A DNA stretch of 64,000 nt from contig OY282560.1 of NCBI GenBank assembly GCA_958295665.1, positions 257,653,368-257,717,367 on the forward strand. Reading direction: 5' to 3'. The translations under genes and the position numbers were made by a program. Below the pieces are notes generated by a model that saw nothing but the letters and a program-made list of their open reading frames with translations, searched no databases and had not been told where the DNA came from. Shown in pieces: positions 52,309 to 62,586 of the stretch. The stretch is from Tipula vernalis (Eukaryota; Arthropoda; Insecta; Diptera; Tipulidae). Each line of letters opens with the position of its first letter. Position 1 is the stretch's first letter.

Positions 52309-54465
52309 ATTTTTTTTTTTTTTTTTTTTTTTTAATTTAAAATAAATTTTATTTATTTATTTTATGTAATTACAATCTAGTCTCCTGGACTAATTAGCAA
52401 TTTGTTTCTGACTTAATTTACTAACTTAAATTAATCTATGGCTTCTTCCCATTGGCATTCCATAGTGTTTGGTAAATTGATGTAAACCACATCTTTGTTG
52501 TGGATTTTAGATCAGCATAATGCTGCTTAAGCTGACAATCACACCAGCTCAAAAGGTTTGGTTCTTTTAAGTCTGCGAACTAAATTCGTGATGCTTAGGA
52601 GCTGAGTTGCCTCAATGTTCACATGTTGGCGGAGCCTTTCTTCGTGTCTCCGTGCTTTTTCCTGGATTTCAATTAAGATGAGTTTCATTTTAAGGTCCCT
52701 ATGAAGGTCATTGTTCCTAACATACCAAGGTGCATCAACGATGTTCCTTAATACCATATTCTGAAATCTTTGGATGATATTTATGTTGCTCTGTTTGATA
52801 CAACCCCAAAGCTGAATACCATAAGTCCAAATCGGTTTCAATATTTGCTTATAAAGTAGAAGCTTGTTGTATGTTGATAAAGAAGAGTTCCTTCCCATCA
52901 GCCAAAACATTTTTCTGTATTTAAGTCTTAATTCTTCACTTTTCTTCTTGACGTGTGCTTTCCATCGTAGTTTAGCATCCAGGGTCATGCCGAGATACTT
53001 AGCTGTGTTCGCATGCGGTATTATTTCCCGATTTATGGTAATCGGAATATGTTCGATTCGTCTGTTTGTAAAGTTGATGTGAACTGATTTAGCTTCATTT
53101 AGTTTTATTCTCCATCTTTTTGTCCATTTATATATTTGAGTTATGGCTGATTGTAACTTCTGTGTTGATTCTTCATTGCTTTTTCCAACAGCTAAGATCG
53201 CCGTATCATCTGCAAAAGTTGCCACTGTGTTGTTTTCTAATGTAGGAAGATCATAAGTATATAGTAGGTATAAAACCGGCCCTAATACACTGCCCTGTGG
53301 AACTCCTGCATTGATTTCTTTCAATTCAGAAAATGTATCATCTAACTTAATCCTGAAGAACCTATCTTTCAAGTATGATTCTAGTATCTTAGCAAATTGC
53401 ATTGGTAGAAGATTCCTTAACTTGTGGTTAAGTCCTTCATGCCACACTCTATCAAACGCTTGTGCAACGTCTAGAAATACTGTTGAACAGACTTTTTTCT
53501 CCTCTAATGCTTTCTCAATTATACTGGTTATTCTGTGTACTTGATCAATTGTTGAGTGTTGGTTGCGAAAACCGAACTGATGATTTGGGATCAAGTTTTT
53601 ACTCTCGATTATCGGATTTAATCTTTTTACCAGAAGCTTCTCAAAGAGTTTGGACATGACTGGCAATAGCGAAATTGGCCTATAAGACGGTGTTATGTGT
53701 GGTGGTTTCCCAGGTTTTGGGATCATAATTACTTCTGCAATTTTCCATAAGCTTGGTACACATTTGATTCTAAATGCTGCATTTATAAGATTGGTGAGTT
53801 TCACCAGAGCTTTCCTTGGCAGTTCTTTTAAGATTTCTGCAGTAATAAGATCGTACCCAGGAGCTTTTTTCGTATTCATATTAGCTGTTATCTCACGCAT
53901 GACTTCTTTTGGTGTTGTGGGTAGGATTTCTTTACTTTCTTGCACAGATTGTTCAGTTATTATCTCGGCTTCCAACGTTTGGTCTTCATGTGGCTGGAAT
54001 ATTTTTTCGAGGTGTTCGGCAAATTCTCGAGCTTTGTCTTCATTATTTCTAGCCCATTTCTCACCTGCTATTTTTATTGGGGGAATCTGCATTATTGGTC
54101 TTTTGATTCTTTTGGTTGCTTTCCAAAGAGAATAATCAGTACTGTTATCATTAGTTAATTTTCTTAAATAGTTGCTGATTGATTCATCTTTCAATTCTTT
54201 TTTTTCTCTTCTTCTTTCTTTTTTTCTCTTCTTAATTGTTGAGTGAGGTTGTTCAAATGAGTTTTATCTTGGGGGGCCCTTGTTTGTTGCCATACTCTTC
54301 TCGCTCTTCTTTTTTCTGCGAGGAGTTCCCTAATTTCCATAGGGTAATTGTTTCCCTTGATTCTCGTTTTAATTTCATGAGTATTTTCCCAAGCTGATTG
54401 CTGTATATCGTTTTCAAATTTGTGAACTTTTTTGTCTAATTGTTCTCAAAAATGAAAACTATGTC
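52309..54465 (-). mobile_element. Jockey-clade non-LTR retrotransposon, 5'-truncated
   Basis: On the minus strand a 551-codon RT-bearing frame is followed by a ~230-bp 3' UTR and a poly(A) tail (T run 52311-52334 on the plus strand). ATCAAAAAT occurs at 52302-52310 and 54466-54474 and may be the target duplication, though a similar short motif nearby (54445) makes this uncertain. The endonuclease half and ORF1 are absent, the usual outcome of incomplete target-primed reverse transcription. Confidence 0.85.
52539..54435 (-). pseudogene. Jockey ORF2 reverse transcriptase, long open frame but 5'-truncated
   Basis: The open frame 54194-52539 (551 codons) carries KAPGYDLITAEILKELP, YRPISLLPVMSKLFEKLL, HQFGFRNQHSTIDQVHRI, FLDVAQAFDRVWH (first catalytic Asp), NAGVPQGSVLGPVLY, FADD (53205-53216), KYLGMTLD and PIWTYGIQLWG, ending HEERLRQHVNIEATQLLS. 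All RT catalytic blocks are intact. Upstream, in another frame, the linker before the RT is readable (NNYPMEIRELLAEKRRARRV, WQQTRAPQDKTHLNNL, about 54435-54230), joined to the long frame by one frameshift near 54200 in an A/G-rich slippery stretch. The endonuclease domain is absent. Younger than most copies in the window. Confidence 0.88.
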
Positions 54466-54639
54466 ATCAAAAATGAAAACTTTGTTTAATTGATTTTTTT
54501 AACAAATTTTCTGAAATAAAAAATATTACTTTTTCATGCTATAATCGTTTTTTTATTTCACGCATAGCTGAAATTACAACATGCATTTCGCACCACATAC
54601 AAATACACAAAACAGAGCATAACATATTAGCAGAGCAAC

Positions 54640-55935
54640 GAAAGGGATGTCGCATACCAAGAAACGTAATCTATTTACAACGTTTTTAGATTACCAAAAA
54701 GTTTTTGAATCTGTCCTCACTCATGGTTGGTGAAGATTGTACATATTCAAAATTCATCCTGCACCCTGATTCTTTATAAAACAAGATAATGTGTAAACGT
54801 GAAAACTTGTAAAAAGTGAAGGTCACTCTTATGAATTTGCAATTTTTCGATATTATTTTAATAGGAGGCAAATCGAAAAATTGCAAACTGATAAAAGTAA
54901 CAACAAATTATATACACATTAGAAGAGGTATATTTCAGGGAAACTGTTTGAGCCTTTCTGGTTTTGCCTCTCCGTAAAATAAATCCACTCTCATTCGTTC
55001 TAAACAACAGCAAATACGGATACAAAATTAGACACAACTCACATCAAACCTATATCCATGATACTAAACAGTACGCATCAATAAAAACACATACTCAGTC
55101 ACTATCGAACTTGAAGATGGTTCGATAATTGAATCATTGTATGCGAGGGATACTTATAAATATCTTGGCTTCTTTTAATCTCCCTATGTAAATCAAACAA
55201 ATAATACACAAATACAAAAACAGACTTACCCATATACTCAAAACATACTTGAACTCAAAGCATGCATTTAGAGCAATAATCATAAACGCAATCTCAATTC
55301 TGGCATACATTGAGTTTAGATCTTCAAGCATTAGTTCTGAGTGTCGTATGTGTTAATCGTTCGATTAACAAAGTTAACTCACAAAGCACAGAAAATATCA
55401 CTCACAATCTGCAATAGGAAGGCTGACCTGCCTTTTGGAAAATAGGTGGAAGAGTCTAACAAAGATTTTCAATCTGCACCAGAAAATAAGCCACAAGCTC
55501 CGAGAATTTTTTACACTAAACAAAACACATCACCACTACATAACCATTCCACCATTCTGAAAGTTCCAACAAAACCAATAACATTATTTATCAGGATAAA
55601 ATGTTAGCATGTTTCCAGAAGTCGCTCCTCGTAAGACATCAACATGACCTAGGTGTGGAAATGTTTTTCATAAATACAGGATCAGGTAATCAATACGCCG
55701 AATTATCAGAAATTCATAATACACGACACAAATATACAAACAGACCACTGTATGCGTTGTGACGATGCATCAGAAACAATATAACATATTACTACTGCTA
55801 GCTAGTCTCTTGCACAGGCGGAGTATTTACACCGACACAACTGGGTACCAACCATAATACACCAAAAATTAGCCATTAATTACAACCTCAAAAACACTAA
55901 CAGGCCCAGACCACCTTACTTTACTCCATAGAGGG
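54640..55935 (+). pseudogene. R4/Dong-clade non-LTR retrotransposon remnant
   Basis: Readable blocks in order: FLDYQKVFESVLTHGW (RT motif A), then after a MITE insertion IRRGIFQGNCLSLSGF ('GIFQGD.LSPL.F'), NPLSFVLNNSKYGYKI, LYARDTYKYLGF, YTQNILELKA, then DHCMRCDDASETI (CCHC-type finger), HIT, AQAEYLHRHNWVPTIIHQKL and AINYNLKNTNRPRPPYFTP. This finger and 'YLHRHN.V..IIHQKLA' combination is the pattern of the R4/Dong clade, whose elements use a restriction-like endonuclease after this point. The FADD/YMDD segment and the endonuclease are not visible. Many stops and frameshifts. Confidence 0.6.
54768..54900. repeat. MITE fragment related to 34887-35037, plus 16-bp inverted repeat
   Basis: TGATTCTTTATAAAACAAGA and TAATGTGTAAACGTGAAAAC match the arms of the MITE in the Tc1 element. 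Beyond it, TTTGCAATTTTTCGAT (54836-54851) pairs exactly with 54872-54887. The block interrupts the R4/Dong RT frame. Confidence 0.7.
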
Positions 55936-55939
55936 ATAG

Positions 55940-56165
55940 CATGATACAATTAAGGGAAATAAGCTCAGAAGAGAACTATCAAGAGAATGTATTAAAATAG
56001 TGACAACACTTTATTATGTTCTTATATACTCCCACACATAACCCAGAAAGAAACAACAAAAAAATGTATAAATTAAATAAAAACCATTAATTTATATTGC
56101 TTTTTGTTATTTATTTGTTTTTATTAAGGATCACGAGAAATTAAAAGGACGGTCGAGAGAATGTA
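55940..56165 (-). repeat. LTR-like unit A
   Basis: On the minus strand reads TTTCTCGTGATCCTTAATAA, ATTAATGGTTTTTATTT, GTTGTTTCTTTCTGGGTTAT, GAGTATATAAGAACATAATA, TTCTCTTGATAGTTCTCTTC. Same order as units B, C and D. Confidence 0.85.
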
Positions 56166-56413
56166 ATAATGGTGGGCGGCTAATGTTAGAAAAATGAAAT
56201 AGAATAAAACATGTGAAAAATATAAGAAGTAAATTAGTGACTTTGTTAAGACCGTCTTCCGTCCTAACCGTGTTAAAAATGTTTGAGTCAAGAAAACCAA
56301 TTAATATTTCGCGAGTAAAAGGATTCACGCGCCTGAAGGGTTTTTTATGCTCTTTTTATGTTCTTAAAAAAATTACTATTCCATTCGTTTTGTCGATAAA
56401 CATATTTTCTTTG

Positions 56414-56646
56414 ATGGCGCATACTCGAAAATTCATTTCAGTAACTTTTATGGTAATTTCGCAACAAGCGAACTTGACGGAGATACACTTTTCTCAATAT
56501 TTTGGTAATTTTTTCCCCTCCATACATAAGTTGGTATGGAGGGGAAAAAAATTACCAAAATATTGAGAAAAGTTTATCTCCGTCAAGTTCGCTTGTTGCG
56601 AAATTACCATAAAAGTTACTGAAATGAATTTTCGAGTATGCGCCAT
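56414..56646. repeat. Near-perfect 233-bp palindromic MITE
   Basis: Arms of about 112 bp (56414-56525 and 56534-56646) beginning ATGGCGCATACTCGAAAATT differ by one substitution and one A/T length change, with an 8-bp loop. A second, decayed member lies at 14222-14494. Such symmetry implies recent insertion or gene conversion between arms. Transcripts would form a long hairpin. Confidence 0.95.
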
Positions 56647-57330
56647 AACCATGCATATTAAAAAAATTAAAACAAATTTAATTCCCCACGATTGCTTAGC
56701 AAGTTAGGCGCGCATTATAAAATGCATTTGTGCCTATGTATACGAGTAAGTCATTTACTGAGCATTTCATTTCATTTTTGTATTTTTCGTCTGGAATATT
56801 CTTTTTGTAATATACGAGTATTGTTAATTTGTTGTCGCTATGTTTTGTTGCTCTGAATTGGGGTGGAGGGGCGGGGGGAGGGAAGGGGGGCGGGAAATGT
56901 TTGTGTACGCGGCACGAATACGGCTGATAAGAGGAAATGTATGTTTGTCGTCGTATTGACGAGTCGCTCGTTGTGTTTGTAAACATGAAAAAAAAATATA
57001 AAACAACAAACAAATACACAAATACAACGATGAAAAAAAAAAAAGGGAACAAGATAGAATTTAATTAATTTTGGAAAATGTTGTGATTAATTAAATAAAA
57101 AAAAACTATAGTAATTTTTTTGTGATTACTTAAATAAATAATAGTTATATAGTATAGTTGTGATTAATTAAATAAATAAAAACTGTATTCTGATATAACT
57201 ATCTAATTTGTGAAAACAAAAATAATTAAAAAAAAACATATTCTGATTTTTTTCTGTGCATTATATGAATACTCATTTTGGAAAAAAATAGCAGATAAAT
57301 AAAAACTATATTCACAACATACAGTTGGGT
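56647..57330. other. Non-coding with G-rich tract 56860-56894
   Basis: 56860-56894 contains several runs of three to six G within 35 bases, enough for a G-quadruplex on the plus strand. Otherwise AT-rich, unrecognised. Confidence 0.55.
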
Positions 57331-58164
57331 TCATGTGCAGCATTTTTTTCTTCTCTATTTGTTCTTGTCCACTTGGGAGTGTTAATTACGGCATACCGGT
57401 CAAAAAATTGGTGAAAAAAAAAAGATATCTAAAAGAAAATCTTATCTGGAAGCGTGCAGTGTCGAAGCGGTGTTTTCTTAGGCCACGGATCTTCTGTGTT
57501 GAGAGATTTCCGTTGGTTTTGTTTGTCGATTTGTGATATTGAAGAAGTATTCCCGCCCGTGGGGGCAGGGCAATCATTGATTTTGAGGGAGTTCCTGCGT
57601 CGGCGCTGATAGCGGTACGGCCGGACCATAAAAGATAATAATAATAAAAACCAACTGTGAATTTCTGTATTAAAGTAACGTAAATTTTTATGATTTTTTG
57701 ATTCTTGAATTTTTTTTTATAATTTTTTTAACGTAACGAATTTTCTTGATTTTGGAAACTTATTAAAATTGTAACAGTTTGTTTTGTCCTTCTTTTTTTG
57801 TTTGATTATATAACATTATATTTTCTTTACTTTGGGGTTGAATTATGATGCGTGCACGATTTTTTTTGCACCTCCATTCTGAGCAATTTTCCACCTTGTT
57901 TTTTCAGAATTTTTCAAACAGATTTCAGATTTTTTTCATTTTGGGGTTTTTATATATTCCGCTATTTTTATTTGGGTCTATCTGGTTCGATATTTCTAAC
58001 GGTTTCAGTTTAAAATTTTTTTTGCTTTCTTTAATGCAGTGAACATATTAAATTTATACCGTAAATTCAGTGCTAAAATTTGTATGAGTTATTTGATAAT
58101 ATTTTTTTGTGTACCGTTGTTTCATGAGTGTTAAAGTGATTTGCTTATTTTCTTCTCGCATGAG
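57331..58164. other. Partly GC-richer segment in the foldback, unrecognised
   Basis: 57430-57635 is GC-richer than its surroundings and ends in an ATAATAATAATAA run, as some retroelement 3' ends do. The remainder is T-rich. No motif recognised. Confidence 0.35.
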
Positions 58165-58404
58165 TCATCTTCGTTTGATCGGATAATGTGAGGCATGATC
58201 TTGTGAAGGGTCGGCCTTTTCAATATTGGTTCCGGGCGTGCCGTTCGTTCCTCCAGGACAGGCTATGCTGGAGGGCGGCACGCCATATGTGTTGGCCGTA
58301 CTGGGCGATTGTTTCCGTTCCGGGGGATCGTCGCTACGATTGTCATATGGGCGTCCTTCCAAGCCTAAATGGCATCGGTTACCGCCGCGACTAGGAGACA
58401 GCAT
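58165..58404. other. GC-rich open segment in the foldback
   Basis: About 240 bp at roughly 55% GC, open on both strands (minus 79 codons, GNRCHLGLEGRPYDNRSDDP; plus LEGGTPYVLAVLGDCF). It abuts LTR-like unit B. It could be captured sequence or an old gag fragment; no family recognised. Confidence 0.35.
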
Positions 58405-58590
58405 CCCTTTATGATGTTCTTATATGTATACTCGCTCACATATCTCAAAAAAACAACAAATTCCAAAAAAAAAGTTAAAATATTACGAATGCGGTCGACG
58501 AAGAATATATAAATTAAAAACCATTTATTTATGTTGCTTTTATTTTTTTTATTGGCGATCACAAGCAATTTTTTTGCCCAGTTGTACTTT
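58395..58590 (-). repeat. LTR-like unit B
   Basis: Minus-strand AATGGTTTTTAATTTATATA, TTCTTCGTCGACCGCATTCG, TTTGGAATTTGTTGTTTTTT, GAGTATACATATAAGAACAT corresponds block by block to unit C. Confidence 0.85.
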
Positions 58591-58829
58591 GCGTGAGTAA
58601 TAGAGAAATTTTGTTTGAGATGGCACGTTAAAAACATAACAGAAGTATAAAGCGAAAAAACGAAATCTTCGGCTTTTTAAATGTGTTTTTGATAGAATTA
58701 AATTCCAATGTTCGCATTATTTTCATTCTTTCTTACGAAATAACGTATAAAGTGATGATCACAGTGAGAAATAAGAGAGCATCGCCGTAATTGAACAATG
58801 ATCGTTTTTGGAGCGCTCAGCCGTACAAA

Positions 58830-59460
58830 AGGGTTGTTACGTATATTTTGTTTTGAATTTTTATTAGCGAAGCCAAATGAATGTCGTTGGTTACAACAAC
58901 AATAGATACACAAACATGAGTTCCTTATGTTAAAAGAAAGGGAAAAATGACTCAATGCGAGCGTAAGCACCAATAGTTTGAACCGATTTCACCCGCTTCG
59001 CTTATTTTTGATAATTACCATAGTGAGAAAACACACTAATATAATAAAAATATTTGAAAACATACAATAGCAAAATATATATTGTACGCCGTGTAATATT
59101 CAAAATTCTCAATCCTCATTTTGCGACCAAAATCGCTATCCAGGACAGCTATTTTGGTCGCAAAATAAGGTTAAGCATTGAGAATTTTGTATATGTACAC
59201 GGCGTATAATATACATTTTGCTATTGTCTGCCGTCAAATATTTCTATTGTATTAGTGTATTTTCTCATGATAATAAGTATCAAAAATAAGCGAAGCCGGT
59301 GAAATCGGTTCAAATTTTTGGTGCTTATGCTCGACTTGAGTCATTTTTCCCTTTCTTCTAACTTGAGGATTTCATGTTTTTGTATCTTTTGTTGTTGTAA
59401 CCGACGACATTCCTTTGGTTTCGTTAGTAAACAACAGAAACAAAATATACGTAAACAAAA
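58830..59460. repeat. Central inverted repeat of the foldback, ~310-bp arms
   Basis: GCGACCAAAAT (59133) faces ATTTTGGTCGC (59152); outward, both arms share ACGGCGTAYAATAT, TTTTGCTATTGT, AAAAATAAGCGAAGC, GTGAAATCGGTTCAAA, GAGTCATTTTTCCCTTTCTT and GTTGTTGTAACC, at about 85% identity. The left side has ~250 bp extra before unit B (58590-58830). Confidence 0.9.
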
Positions 59461-59945
59461 AGTTTCTCGTGATCGTTAATAAAAAAACAAAAAGCAACAT
59501 AAAAAATGGTTGTTAATTTATTACGTACATTCTTCGTCGGCCACATTCGTAATATTTTTAATTTTTTATTTTGGAATTTGTTGTTTTGTCGGAGTTATTT
59601 GTGCGAGTATATAAGAACATAATAAAGGGTAGCTACCATTTTATTACATTCTCTCGAGCTCGACCATCTTTTTCTGAAAAATTTCTCGTGATCTTCAATA
59701 AAAACAAATAAAAAGCAAAAACAAAAAGCAATATAAATAAATGGTTTCTAATTTATACATTCTTCGTCGGCAACATTCGTGATATTTTTTTAATTTTTTT
59801 TTTTTAATTTTGGATAATGTTGTTTCTTTCTGAGTTATATGTGGGAGTATATAAGAATATAATAAAGTGTAGTCAATATTTTAATATATTCTCCCGATCG
59901 TTCTCTTCTGTGGTTATTTCTCTTATTTTTATCATGAACAGTTTT
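59455..59945 (+). repeat. LTR-like units C and D in tandem
   Basis: TCTCGTGATCGTTAATAAA at 59465 and TCTCGTGATCTTCAATAAA at 59684 mark two direct copies 219 bp apart, each followed by ATTCTTCGTCGGC.ACATTCG and GAGTATATAAGAA.ATAATAA. Confidence 0.9.
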
Positions 59946-60654
59946 AATTGCAATTTAAAACAAACCTGAGAAGGATTGCTTATTTTATGTTAATTTTTGA
60001 TTAGTAAATTACTGCTTTTAAAATTACAAAATTTCTATTTCGCGCAATAATTATTATTAAGTAATAAAACTCGATACCCGTGATTTTTTGGGTCGCTGAT
60101 TGCGAATTTATAGTCGAAATTTGATAATTCCAAAATAGCGGATCTAATATGGCCAATAAACTCTCCACTTACGAACTGTTTCATAATTATTTAAAAAATA
60201 TACAATTCTATTGTTTTCGGCAACAATTAATGAAGTGAGTTTTCAACATAAAAAACCTATAAAAATATGTTGTCTGTATCGTTTAATTTGTAATTTTAAT
60301 CATAGTTGTAACTTAATAAATACTGAATTTATAAATATTCAAATATTAAACTTTATTATTCGCAATTTCGTGCAAAACTTACATGTTGTATTTTTATGAT
60401 TCACTTAGACAAAGAATAAATTAAACATCCGCCAAAAATGCCAGTTTTTTCTTTATTCTAATGACCATCCATACCACATATTCATAAAAATTAATAAACA
60501 AATTATTTACGTGTCTTTATATCGACCACAATCAAATTCTTATAATTTATTGTAACATTCTAATTAATTTAGTAGACAGACGTTCGAACAAACTACATAA
60601 CAATTGGATCAAAACAACTCTAAAAATTATTTTCTAAAAAATTCTTACACTTAC
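59946..60654. other. AT-rich non-coding (intron near the donor)
   Basis: Nothing recognised. Confidence 0.45.
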
Positions 60655-60818
60655 CATTTTTTACAATCTGCTGGTGTTGTTGATAGTTTTGATTGAATTC
60701 AATAAATTGTTTCATTAAATTTTGTTCGCTAAATTCATTATTATTTTGAATTTCTTGGTTATTACTATTGTTGTTATTATTATTGCTATTGCTATTTGAT
60801 GCTATTTTTTTTAGTTGC
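60655..60818 (-). CDS. Upstream exon of the Asn-rich host gene
   Basis: Minus-strand acceptor ATATTTTCCAG before 60818 and donor AAAATG/GTAAGTG (GT at 60653-60654) bound a 164-bp exon. It codes QLKKIASNSNSNN, a poly-Asn tract, FSEQNLMKQFIEFNQNYQQH and QQIVKN. It begins with the last base of a codon and ends with the first, and that end phase fits the acceptor phase of the exon at 21781. Asn-rich style is shared with that exon. The more upstream exons, including the start, are beyond the window or unseen. Family not recognised. Confidence 0.65.
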
Positions 60819-61614
60819 CTGGAAAATATAAAAAAACAAATGGAAATATTCATTATTTATTCGTCATTTAATAATGTATATAGTATTTTCTTTCGAAATT
60901 TTCAAAAGTCGTTTCGTTTTATCGATTTAATAAATAAATAAAAATGTATACAATATAAAAACAAATTTCAACAACATAAAAACACGCATAAAAGCAAAGC
61001 AATCTTAATTTTACAAAGCGGTAATGCAACAGAAAGCTTTTATAAAGGAATTAGAAATGAGGAAAAAACTAAACTGTTCATATAAAATATATGGAAACCA
61101 CTTTTTTCATAACACAAATTTTTAAATGAAAACGTTACAAATTCTTAATTATGTTCTCTAAGATATATTCATAAATGTCTGTTCCATTGCTTGTAATAAT
61201 TGATAAATTTAAGCTAAACTTTATAAAATGTTTATAACTCAGGATAATAAGTCAAATACACATTACATAAATGACAGCACAAGCTTGGTAAAATCGAACC
61301 AAAAATTGCCACCTGATTTCATCAAAAAAAAAATGGAGGTGTGGCCAACACACGACTTTCTTTTACGAACAGAGAATTTTGAGAATTTTTTTTTTTCTTA
61401 ATTTTTAAATTTTTAAATTTTAAAATTTTATTTTTTAATTTTTTATTTTTTATTTTTATTTGTTTTAAATTTTTGGAAACATTTTGTATTAAGTAGTTTT
61501 TTGTAAACCTTATACTTTTTAAGATATTTGCAAAATAAATTTTCTGGACCAAGGGAGTGGCCACTTCCGGTTAGGCGATTTGGAGTAAAATTCACTGGGA
61601 CCTCCCAATTTATC
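60819..61614. other. AT-rich non-coding, A/T homopolymer patch 61388-61480
   Basis: Probably intron upstream of the exon. 61388-61480 is almost pure A/T low complexity and may belong to the longer form of the GTCT repeat. Confidence 0.45.
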
Positions 61615-61871
61615 AAAAAAGCTTAAATCTGAAGTTTCAGTTCGATTGGTTAAACCATTTGGGCTGTAGAGAGGACACAGACAGACTGACAGACTGACAG
61701 ACTGACAGACTGACAGACTGACAGACTGACAGACTGACAGACAGACAGACACCATTTCGAAACCCACTTTTTCGGACTCAGGGGACCTCAAAACAAATAA
61801 ATCTCTAAAAATCTCAAGGTCCAAAATTTTCATGATTACTATACTTTATTTTACTAGAGTAAAAGAAAGTA
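61615..61871 (-). repeat. Young dispersed repeat with (GTCT)n core, copy 2
   Basis: Reverse-orientation copy of 43814-44061, with one difference outside the microsatellite. Similarity stops at AAGCTTTTTT in the first copy, whereas here related-looking sequence may continue to about 61320. Confidence 0.92.
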
Positions 61872-62329
61872 AAAATTAGAAATGGAAGAATAATTACCGG
61901 AAAGTAATAAAATTCTATTAACGGTAAATAAGCGTGTGTGTCAAATGAAGCAAAACAAAATAATTTTGGTTAGGTTTAGTTAACTTGGGCAATTTGTGAT
62001 GATCTATAACTAAAAAGTAAAATTGTAAAAAATTCCTATGTGAAAAGCTTATTGGAGAATTTCAAATAATCAATTCGTAAAAAAAATTAATTAAATTCGC
62101 GCGGATTTAATTCAGTTTTTACAAAATTGACGTTACGGAATTAAGCTACATTAAAAATGAATGAATTTTTTGGGCAGATTTATTTCAGGAAGCCATTATA
62201 TATATTTGACAAGTCACAGTTATCCTTTACTAGGGATTTAAGTGATAATTTGTGACATAATTACTAAACTAATACTATTTTAAATAAGCTTATAATTTAT
62301 AGTAATCGATCGTTCAGAAAAAAACTGTA
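61872..62329. other. AT-rich non-coding stretch
   Basis: Nothing recognised. Confidence 0.4.
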
Positions 62330-62586
62330 TAAAGCGCTTTACCCACTGAAAAATGAAAAGAAAAATCAGATTTAGTTTTTCCGATGTGTATGTAATTCCA
62401 AAATTATTGCGTAGTTTTCGTTAAAATCTTCTAGTTCTTGACCAAATGTATCCTACAATACTATTTTCAATTTCAAAAAAGTCAAGAACCAAAAAATTTT
62501 AGCGAAAACAAAGCAATAATTTTTTAGTTATATCGAAAAAACTAAATCTGATTTTCTTTTCGTTTTTCAGTGGGTAAAGCGCTTTA
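62330..62586. repeat. 257-bp MITE with ~105-bp inverted arms
   Basis: TAAAGCGCTTTACCCACTGA begins both ends (62330 and, inverted, 62586). Arms continue AAATCAGATTTAGTTTTT, AAATTATTGC and GTTCTTGAC at about 85% identity around a ~45-bp loop. The very end TAAAGCGCTTTA is itself palindromic. Confidence 0.88.

Larger units (their letters stand above)
55936..59945. mobile_element. ~4-kb composite foldback with four LTR-like units
   Basis: A ~200-bp unit occurs four times: minus at 55940-56165 (A) and 58395-58590 (B), plus at 59455-59665 (C) and 59684-59945 (D). A and D form the outer, mirror-image ends (matching out to ATCATG..), B and C the inner ones, around a central palindrome (58830-59460). 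Units contain GAGTATATAAGAACATAATA, a TATA-like and an AATAAA-like motif next to each other. No protein of a known transposon is recognised inside. Confidence 0.6.
21782..60654 (-). other. Putative 38.9-kb intron loaded with transposons
   Basis: It separates the exon 60655-60818 from the exon 20915-21781. The upstream exon ends with one base of a codon and the downstream exon begins with two, so direct splicing keeps the frame and makes a Gly codon. All recognisable content between is mobile or repetitive DNA. A further small exon inside cannot be excluded by eye. Confidence 0.55.
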
